DNA from: Kappaphycus alvarezii
Lineage: Eukaryota > Rhodophyta > Florideophyceae > Gigartinales > Solieriaceae
Length of the DNA: 64,000 nucleotides
Assembly: GCA_002205965.3 (NCBI GenBank)
Contig: NADL03000058.1
Location: 186,001-250,000, forward strand
Direction of reading: 5' to 3'
The notes beneath the pieces were generated by a model. That model did no database searches and was not told the origin of the DNA. It saw only the letters and a program-made list of their open reading frames with translations. This document shows, one piece after another, positions 55,970 to 64,000 of the stretch. The translations under genes and the position numbers were made by a program. Within the stretch, counting starts at the first letter, position 1. Each line of letters begins with the position of its first letter.

Positions 55970-56139
55970 TGTGAGAAAACTAGGTATGTAGGAAGAGAAC
56001 TCAGTGCGTCTTACCTTTTTTTTACTTCCTAACATTACGACTTATATGTAGAACCGACGACGGCGGATGTACTTCCTTACAGTAGCGTAGAAAACACCAG
56101 GCGAACAGGTTTGTGTTGCACGTGTCCGTAATTACAACA
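55970..56139 (-). repeat. copia II 5' LTR (170 bp, right on the plus strand)
   Basis: TGTGAGAAAACTAGG...GTAATTACAACA on the plus strand. Preceded by the primer site, followed by GTTTC. Confidence 0.97.
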
Positions 56140-56144
56140 GTTTC

Positions 56145-59100
56145 ATTCAGAAATCTAATTGGGAAGGTTGAATACAATGTTGGTGCTTCAGTCCTCTATT
56201 TTCGCTACAAATGCACTTTTGGGGGCTAAAACTCTCATTCATGCCGTCAAACTAAATCTGGTCAGTTGTCCATTTAAGTAAGGGCCGAATTTATCAAGGG
56301 CGAACAAATGAATAGAGAATGGATACAATGATTATAATACAATTTAATCTGAAACTGACCACCTTGTGAATCTTTATTCTTATTTTTTCAACAAGGAAAG
56401 CAAGGAATCAGATGATTCGTTTATTTCATATGCCTGAGTAAACTTTCCTCTAGAAGCTGCTGGAGAAAATAAAATACCTATTCAAATATCATCCTTAATG
56501 AATGATTGTCGGACTAGTTTCTAGGAGTGTTTTTCTACGAAAAGGCAGTTTATAAACCAAAACTCACCTCTACAGAAAGGGTAAAAGCTATTATTGAGTC
56601 ATTAAATTAGCAAACCCTGCATTTCTTTGCAAAGAACCAATGGTGTCATCATAATAAAAGTTTGTATCGCTACGTCCAACAGTGTCGTAAAAAATAACGA
56701 ATATTTAGAATCCTCCGCTTTTTTGCTGATCCATAGTCATTTGCGGCTGCACAAAGCCTAAAAAGACACTTAATAATGCTTGGAATCATTTTTGTAAGAT
56801 ATTATCCTCCGTTGACTGGTTGAGTATTGCTAGTGCTACCTAAAAGTCTCATTCTGCAGTAAAAATTGCACTACATACAACAATTGGTTTCCAGGCGTAC
56901 AAATTGGACTGCGAAAAGTGTCCGCCGGCGAGCCAGCTCCACTTGGAATCAACGTGCTGCAAAAAGACTCTGATGCTTCTTAGATTGTCTCAAATCGCCT
57001 GGAGTTGGACTTATCAGGAACGGTGAGACACAAATTACGTTCATGAATAGTTCATATAGTTGCTTGTAAACGAATATTTAATGAATTAATATTTCAAATA
57101 GAAAGAGCTCGCAAGAATCTATTTATCCCCCAATCCATACACTTTTACTAATATGCAACCTAACTGCTGGCGTGCACAACTATTTCGCGTACACAACTAT
57201 TTCGTCCATCCTCTCGACACTTCCTAAATTGATAACAATTTATCCAACGAAAGAAGCAAAAACAGTACTTTTGAAACCTTTGGAATAATTAAGAAGAAAA
57301 GGCTGCCCATTTAATATCTTAAAGTATTTCATTCAATTTATTCCGATTTAAACGGACGAGTCTCGATTAGCTTACAAATCTCACTCAAGCTGAATATATA
57401 TATATAGCAGCTCGCTCGGGTGAAGAAAGAAATTTTCAACAAGAATTGTGAATCGATCATCCCATGAATGAATCAGACAGTAAAATTAGAATCAGACAGT
57501 AAAATATACAATATATAATTTTGACAGACCATGGAATCTTAAATTCAACAATGGATAAGTATGAGATATTTTTGATTGCACTTTTCATCTGGGAATAAAA
57601 GCAATCCCTTTCAAAGCTCACCTACGTCTTATTTCCTGGAAAGTCGAGTTACTTCGTGTTCACTGACTGCCTTGAATTATACGAGGCAATTGTAATTACA
57701 AGATACGTTATAGGCATGGTTTACATTTACTTCAGCGAAATATCTTATTCTGCCATAGCTTCGCCAAAAGACTTCATAGATCTAATTGTAATTATTGCTA
57801 TGTACATCTATAAACGGGTAACAAAAATTTATTTGATGTGAAATGAAATATATAATGTTTCTTGGAAAGAGAATGATTTTTGTATGGCTTCTTCTCGGGT
57901 GAGATTCTGTGACGAGTTGAAAAAGAGACTCGTAGCGTCATAAGAAGCCAAAAATCGTTGATTAACTGGAAGAGTCTACGACCCGTGCTCTCTTACGTAG
58001 TATTTGTATGCTCGTGCCATTTATCTATCCAAAAATATGAAATAAATCACAGGGTTAGATTAAATGAACTTGGATATGTACTTTAACGAGTTTGAAGATC
58101 GATTACTTCCACAACACATGGATTCTCAGCCTGAAACCCAATGTGAATCCGTAAAAAAACCGACCAACTCTATGGATTATTAATCTTCTGTATCTGAGAT
58201 TGAATTAAAATTTTTATCGATGCATAAGCAGTTGCAGTACAATAAATGGCAGTATTTCCCAATAAAACGGTAAATACATTTTCATTCATAACAAAACCAC
58301 CGAATAACTGCTTATCATTAACCAAAAATCTATCCAAACGCTCTTGGAATTTTTAGGTGCATATCTTAGTTTTATACGATCCTTTCAGACGGCTAAATTT
58401 AAAAATTAAGAAAATATCTTATTTCTTATAACCCCGTTTAGATTTCTTTTCACTGAAAAGAATCCTTAATCAATTGATTATTCAAACAGACGAAATCAAG
58501 ATTGTTCTCTAAAATGGACCCAGACAATGCTTTTACTATTTAAGACCACAAACAGAATCTCTAACGAGCATACGTAGCCGTCTCAGTCGAAAGTTATACT
58601 CTGGGATACCTGTGTCAAAAAAATTTTTCAAACATTACGGTGCCGCTGTATGACGCCGTCTCTATTGTTAATAAAAGGAGCTTGTACATCCTGGAAGCTT
58701 TGAAGCTGCTATTGATTCTTTTCTTAACACCAATCAACCCGCACTTAGTAGCAACTACTCTAAAAAATGTTCTTTCCTTGAGGTCTTCTTATGTCCCCGT
58801 AACGTTCTTTACACCTCTATGAGCTTCCAACGGTCTTGGAACAATCTTGTCCATTCCATGTCGGAATAAAGGTAAATTTTCAAACGAACCCTATTTCTAG
58901 CAACCAGCGTTTTAATAATGGAAAAAAGGCGGTTCACCCTCTGTAAGAGATACGCTGGCTGATAACCGGTCAACTTTTATGGAAGAAATTTTATTTTGCA
59001 AATTTTAAGATTTCGGTACTTGATTCTAATGCTTTCTTCAACATCTTATCATTTGAGGGCTTTTGATTAAAACACCCCTTGAGTTGAAAGGGTCATAATT

Positions 59101-60329
59101 TAAACATAGGCTGAAAACGTGTAAATAACTTCTCAATTTATCTCTAATGTCCAGAAAAATATCGATAAATTGATTAAATGGTAATAAGTCGATAAGATTT
59201 CTCGAAAAAACAGTGCTGAATTGGTTAAATTTACCTCGATAAGATGATATCTATTAATTTTCAACTCCATTGGGACCAATCTTCAAGAGTTGGTAATGAT
59301 AATGATAGTCCCATTTTTTAAAGCTCTAGAAAACCGTAAATTATTTTAGTGCTACAAACAGAAAAGAGTGGTTTTCCTTTTCTGATCCTGCTGATCTCTT
59401 TATTTTGAAAGCTCGCTTTTCTATTTCACTGAAAGATAATCTACTTTCTCAGCACTCTTCTTATGTTAATGTTTAGTGCTATAAACAGTCTTTACCCTAT
59501 ATCCTGAATGTCCTACTCATCCAAAAATATCGACCCCCACCGCCAGTTGAGGAACGCTCTTTCCTAAATTTGACTTTATTTTGAGCAGATTAATTCTAAT
59601 CTGAGGTTTGTTTTAATTTTTATCGAAAATATAGAGTAAATCAAAAAATGAAAAGGAAGCAAAATTGGCGCCAAGGTAAACTTTAATAATTGGAGCCGTG
59701 AGGCGAGGGTGGTTTTAGTATGTTCACAATTTTGCGTCTTAATTAAGAAATTCAGAGACAGAATCCTGTTTTTAGATATGGATCAAAGGAAGAAAACTAT
59801 TTCACTATGCGAAAAGACGAACGGAAAATAAAGTCATGTAGACCGAGAAAATTCAAATACATGCTTCAAAAAGCAATAATCTGGCAGTGGTTGACATGAC
59901 TGTAACAACCTTGTTCTTTCTGATATTCTTTTCAGTGTTGCAGGGAAGAATGAGAAAAATAAAGCACAAATGAATTATATATATATTCAATGCTTGGTTT
60001 TACAAGGCATTTAAGGTCCTATTTGCCATTGAACATAATTACGTACTTTTCGGAAAGTCAAATACAAAAGTTTCTATCAAGATCTTATAACCTCGATTAT
60101 TATAAATGATAACTTGTTTCAAACTAGATTTCTCACGCAACGAAACTCACCATTTTATATATTTGGCCGTAAAAAAACCGCAAAATACTATAAACTCGTA
60201 ATTAACGTGATCTTTTGGAAACGGCTTCGCCTTGTTTTGTCTTGTTTTGTGAAACTCTCAAAGTCACCCAAACTGGTGCCCTTGAAAGTTCAAGACGAGT
60301 TCGTACCAGCATGACAGCGCCATTTTTTA
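56145..60329. other. AT-rich spacer, no gene seen
   Basis: More than 4 kb with only short, motif-free ORFs. A 9-bp TA run occurs near 57.40 kb and a small tandem duplication at 57.47 kb. Confidence 0.45.
57471..57506. repeat. 19-bp tandem duplication
   Basis: AATCAGACAGTAAAATTAG followed by AATCAGACAGTAAAATA. Confidence 0.9.
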
Positions 60330-60714
60330 CAGAAGAACCTCCCTGAGGTCTCTAACCAAATTAACCGCGATGCCACCGGCACTCAAGAGTGACCAACACC
60401 GCTAGCACTTAAACTCATAATCTCACCACAGCTCCGTAGCTTACTTTTGCCGCCTATATTCCCACGATGGGTAGCTAAGAGCGCAAAAATGCAACAGAAA
60501 GCCGCGATCAAACGACACCGCAAACCTGGTGCTAGCGCGGACCGATCCGTCAGTCGCAGGACCGCCAAAATCTGCCCCATCCCACCACAATAAAACTCCG
60601 AACGACATAAAACTGTCTACTTCGATTGCAGGTCCTGCTACTTTGCACAAAGTAGTAGTATCAGATGTCATTGTATTTTAAAACCACAGTATACGCCATG
60701 TACCTGATCGCACC
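60330..60714. other. moderate-GC stretch upstream of the 60.7-kb pseudogene
   Basis: Both strands have short protein-like frames (plus KMQQKAAIKRHRKPGASADR; minus VLLWWDGADFGGPATDGS). I cannot choose between them. Confidence 0.25.
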
Positions 60715-61245
60715 ATGGACCGAAAGATTCAAATGGGCAGACAAGTCATCGGCGCGGATGCTTTGGCGTCCATCACGAGCAGCTATGGCAACAACTTTTC
60801 TGCATACTGCAATACTCGCCAACAAGCTATGCAGCAACGTGTCCCTGCAGCAGTGTGGACGGCTGTATATAAATATTTGTAAGATGATTTCAAAGCAGTT
60901 CGCGAGAATGAAGACAAAAAATTCAATGATTCTGACACTCCTAACGGGCTCACTCTGCAAAACGCCAACCAATTTGCTTCGGAAGACATCATAACAGTTG
61001 TATCCGATACATGCGCTTCGCTGAAAGTAATTCTTCAAAACGTCTACCTCTTGAGAAACCTCAAGGAGTTGGGTACCTACAATAACAACAAGATAGGCAC
61101 CTCCAGGGAGGCTCTGATTACGGCAAGTAGAGGTTAAAGCAAGGAGGTTGCAGTATCAGAGAATCCCTCTGAGAATGATGGTTCTGTGGAAACTACAGCG
61201 CAAGATCGGGAGAGGCAGAAACCCGTCACTATGCCGGTAACATAA
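60715..61245 (+). pseudogene. unrecognised 177-codon gene with two TAA stops
   Basis: The start ATG sits in CACCATGG, an ideal Kozak context. The frame reads MDRKIQMGRQVIGADALAS, QQRVPAAVWTAVYKYL, TAA (60880), DDFKAVRENEDKKFNDSD, ASEDIITVVSDTCASLKVIL, QNVYLLRNLKELGTYNNNK, TAA (61135), then an acidic tail (SENPSENDGSVETTAQD) to a third TAA. No frameshift is needed. Composition is gene-like in an otherwise AT-rich spacer. No family is recognised; it could be a host pseudogene or retroelement gag. Confidence 0.4.
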
Positions 61246-62480
61246 AGAAAGCTTCTGAATAACGCGCGTGCGCAGTCTCATCTATGGTAACCTTGGTGGA
61301 CAAGAAACCGGATGCTCTTTGCGATACTGTGGACAATCAAACGAAATTGCAGCAAGCTTACATGAAAAAGAAAAATTGTGCGCACTAAAAGTTGGAAACT
61401 TTACAAGGTGAGGAGTTAGATAGGCAGGTTCCAAGACCTTGATTTTTTTACATGACAAAGGCATTCTTGATGATGAAGAATTCAAATCCCGAGTCAAAGT
61501 GATAGCGAAAATCTACGTACACCACTCACCTTCTGTATGCTCTTCAGCCGCTTGAATGTTCATGCAATAGTCCTGACGGTGCCGATGGTTGTAATTCGTT
61601 AGTATCTCTGCTGTAGTAACCATGTGGGCTGAATTTTGGCGACAGTTTGGGGAGGTGTCTGCAAAGCACCGAAAGAGTCTTCTTATACCACTAATTCCTC
61701 ACTCTTCTTGCACACTGTACCCTGCATGTAGCTTACTAAAAGCGAGTATGGCCGTATCATCGTTCATACTTGTTAATTCTCGGGATTCAATCCTCCTAAG
61801 TATAGAATTGAAAAGATCCAAGCAGCGTGGATCTCCAAAGATGTACTCAACAGAATGTGGGGAGTCGCAGTCGATCTCAAAGTGCTGCTGCCAGTTACGG
61901 CACAGATATGTGACCCGCAGCACTGTAGCTTCATTTCATGAGCCCGCATATCCGGTGTTTGTGAAATTAAAAAGCTTGACCCAGAACGTTTGGCTGCGAT
62001 CTCTCCTTAACTACTGGAAGGGATGATCCGGAACGAGCCCCATAGGGCCTCTGTTGATATGTCTCGAAGGAGAATTTTCAGTGTGATGTGAGGCTGTATG
62101 CCTCATCCGATAAGCTACAACATTGATTTACTTGACTATTGTAGTCTTACTGCCTGTTAGGGTTAAAGAGGATGAATCGCTCTCCACATTACCTTGTTGA
62201 GCATTCGTACCTTCCAGTGGTTTAGAATTATGCGTTTATATTTTGTCTTTGATAATGAAGTTGGCGTTGATTGGTTCTGGCCTTTACGACAGAAGGGTCT
62301 TGCCGTGAGGACTTTGAGAGTCTAGAGTATCTTGATGGGAAGTTCTGTGTAGTGTGCTTCATCAGTGATCCATTGCTGTTGGTCTCGTGTAATTCTATAA
62401 GTACCTAGATTTACTTCGAGATCTTGCCGAAACGTTCGGCAGAGCAGCAATCAGTAAAAGTTCATCGTTCTCTGTCAACT
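61246..62480. other. possible further coding debris and LTR of copia III
   Basis: Opposite strands both look partly protein-like at 61.65-62.05 kb (minus NWQQHFEIDCDSPHSVEYIF; plus KIQAAWISKDVLNRMWGVAV), so I assign none. TGTTAGGGTT at about 62156 could be the start of the LTR that ends just before the primer site at 62481, but no partner copy is in the window. Confidence 0.3.
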
Positions 62481-62495
62481 GGTTATGGGCCCAGC
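62481..62495 (+). other. copia III primer-binding site (half tRNA-iMet)
   Basis: GGTTATGGGCCCAGC complements the initiator-tRNA anticodon arm and contains the GGGCCC that copia II has shortened. It sits 148 bp upstream of the gag ATG. Confidence 0.8.
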
Positions 62496-62628
62496 CGTTT
62501 GATCAAAACTTCGTTTCATTTATTGTTTTATTTATACTTTGTTCAGCTATACGCTTTACTGTGAATTTTATTCAGATAAGTCTACAAATAGTACTGACAA
62601 GACCAATATTTATCGAGTTATTCCCGTT

Positions 62629-63110
62629 ATGGAGGACAGTAGAAAGGTTTACAAGTTTCAGGGGAAGTCTGGGGAGGACTTCCTTCTTTGGCTGGCTCTC
62701 ACTGAAGCTGCTTTCGAGTGCAAAGAAGTTTTGGATGTTTTGACCGCGACCCTTCTCAATGAGGATGATGCAACTTCTGATCCGGAAGTCGCGAAGAAGA
62801 TTGCGACAGCTCGTGCTATTATCATTTAGGGCCTTGATGATCGTCCCTACGAGTGTGTCTGGCCGTTAAGAAGAACCCTTTCAAGATGTGTTCTCGGCTC
62901 AAGGACAGATATGCTGTCTCCAAAACAGCAACTAAAGTGTAGTTACAGGCAAAGCTGTCCCGCACAACCCACAAAGGAGAGTCCGTGCAGGACTAGTGGA
63001 ACTTTTTGAAGATGTATTCAATCGGCTTTCGGGTTTGAGCAGAGAGCTTGACAAGGATTTTCAGGTCGCAGTTTTCCTCGCATCATTTGGGGGGAGAAGC
63101 ATCGTTCTCC
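62629..63110 (+). pseudogene. copia III gag
   Basis: ATG 62629, MEDSRKVYKFQGKSGEDF, then LLWLALTEAAFECKEVLDVL and ATARAIII, followed by TAG at 62827. After a shift it continues PFKMCSRLKDRYAVSKTATK, LQAKLSRTTHKGESVQD and FLKMYSIGF, the helical pattern of copia gag. Two further stops. No CCHC knuckle before the integrase begins. Confidence 0.75.
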
Positions 63111-63159
63111 TTACGGCCCAATCATTGCGTCATTGCAGACCCATAAGGGAAGCTTGAAT

Positions 63160-64000
63160 GGAATACTGTATCTGCGAAAATGATTCAGGATCAGGTATGG
63201 CTGGAAAGGAGATTTGGCCACACTTTAAAGCAGCTACGCAGCGACAACGGGGGTGAACATGTGGTATTCAAGCTCTCGTTTAGAAAAGTGAATTGAGCAC
63301 ATGAATACCCCATCGTACTCAAATTTTCAGAATGGGTTAGCGGAACCGACAAGTCGAACTATTTTTGCGTGTGCCCGAACTATGTTGTTTCATGCTGGAT
63401 TGCCCAAGCAGTTTTAGGCGGATGCTTTCTTTTACGCCTTTCATATACGGAATATGTTCTTTAGCCCCAAGGATCCTTCAGCTACATCTTATGCATAAAT
63501 AACAGGCGAAAAGCCTGATATTTCGTTTTCGAGAGTGTTCGGATCACTCGCGTATCACCACGTACCAAAGGAACTTCGAGCCAAGATGGATGCTAAGTCG
63601 GATAAAGGAGTGTGCTAGGTTGCTAACAAAACAGCCAGTACAAGATTTGGATTCCGGAACGGAAGGTATGCGTCAACTCTCGAGACGTTACTATCATTGA
63701 GACCCAGCTCTCATTTCACAGTGGGGCAGGAAATGGCGTTAATAATCGCTCAGTTCTATCAGAAGAAGCAGTAGACAAACTACACCACGCACCCTTGAGA
63801 TCACCGATCGGTGATGATAATGTAAATGGTACGCAACCGCAAAACCCTGTCGTGGCAAACACCGACCCAGAAAGGAATCAAAATGCCTCAGGGAGTGGTG
63901 ATAGTACAAGGGACCTGAGTGTAAGCCCCATCGTGAACGAGGAAGACCTCACGTACTATCCAACAGGGTATGTGGAGGTCACTGTAAGGAGTGAGGAGTC
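63160..64000 (+). pseudogene. copia III integrase (catalytic core onward)
   Basis: RRFGHTLKQLRSDNGGEHV (about 63.21-63.26 kb) has the second catalytic Asp in the family SDNGGE motif. NGLAEPTSRTIFACARTML (about 63.33-63.39 kb) has the catalytic Glu. Next are FHAGLPKQF, a stop, ADAFFYAFHIRNMFF and ITGEKPDISFSRVFGSLAYH, then HVPKELRAKMDAKSDKGV. A Ser/Asn-rich linker (NPVVANTDPERNQNASGSG) leads towards the missing RT. The first catalytic Asp and zinc domain are absent. Confidence 0.85.

Larger units (their letters stand above)
51460..56139 (-). mobile_element. full-length young Ty1/copia retrotransposon (copia II)
   Basis: A 4,680-bp element on the minus strand with 168/170-bp LTRs about 98% identical. 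It is flanked by TTTTC (51455-51459) and GTTTC (56140-56144), a likely short target duplication. The 5' LTR is followed by a half-tRNA-iMet primer site, then gag, protease, integrase, RT and RNase H in copia order. Catalytic residues of integrase and RT are intact. Nevertheless the coding region changes frame about eight times, almost always by one base and without in-frame stops. Confidence 0.97.
62481..64000 (+). mobile_element. Ty1/copia retrotransposon copia III, truncated by the window edge
   Basis: Primer site, gag and integrase occur in copia order on the plus strand. Zinc knuckle, protease and the integrase zinc domain are missing between about 63.10 and 63.19 kb, so an internal deletion is likely. 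Stops and shifts are numerous. RT and the 3' LTR would lie beyond 64 kb. Confidence 0.85.

Noticed and set aside
51410..56255. Similar words (CTAAAACTC...ATTCA...CCGT) on both sides of copia II
   Set aside because: Short and imperfect; cannot be told from chance similarity in AT-rich DNA without alignment statistics.

Overview
The window looks like eukaryotic nuclear DNA made almost entirely of transposable elements at different stages of decay. I find no intact host gene, no rRNA or tRNA gene, no CRISPR array and no bacterial operon. The element mix is two Ty1/copia types, at least two Ty3/gypsy elements, three copies of one non-LTR retrotransposon, a Harbinger-type DDE transposase and a second unrelated transposase-like protein. 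Together with candidate splice acceptors and AT-rich gene-poor spacers, this fits a repeat-rich protist or algal (red alga, oomycete or similar) genome. I cannot name the lineage from sequence alone.

Layout. Positions 1-9.4 kb are AT-rich, with a decayed minus-strand gypsy gag (about 1.95-2.92 kb), a possible terminal exon (3.37-3.54 kb), a strong hairpin (4.83-4.89 kb) and a heavily mutated plus-strand gypsy pol (6.7-9.4 kb). Positions 11.5-19.3 kb are GC-rich, with two minus-strand non-LTR copies (A and B) and a frameshifted hypothetical gene between them. Positions 19.6-25.9 kb hold a complete but old copia element (copia I) nested inside a 235-bp LTR-like repeat. Positions 26-33.3 kb hold a third non-LTR copy (C), a GTAC-rich minisatellite and a minus-strand gypsy element. 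A second copy of the 235-bp repeat abuts the gag end of that gypsy. Positions 33.9-35.0 kb carry a Harbinger-like transposase. Positions 36.3-38.9 kb carry a decayed plus-strand gene facing a minus-strand ORF with papain-like protease features. Positions 39.7-40.5 kb are an AT tandem-repeat tract. Positions 44.9-46.5 kb carry a minus-strand transposase-like protein of the kind I associate with DUF7869. Positions 47.3-49.1 kb form a candidate fold-back element with inverted pyrimidine/purine arms. Positions 51.46-56.14 kb are a full-length, young copia element (copia II) with near-identical LTRs and a half-tRNA-iMet primer site. After a featureless AT-rich spacer, another copia element (copia III) with the same type of primer site runs off the right edge from 62.48 kb.

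General pattern. Copia II, non-LTR copy B, the Harbinger transposase and the 14.7-15.7 kb gene keep most catalytic motifs but change reading frame repeatedly. Copia II and the 14.7-15.7 kb gene have few or no in-frame stops. Either one-base indels are the main decay mode here or the assembly carries uncorrected indel errors. Copia I and the 6.7-9.4 kb gypsy instead show catalytic substitutions and many stops, which is true old decay.
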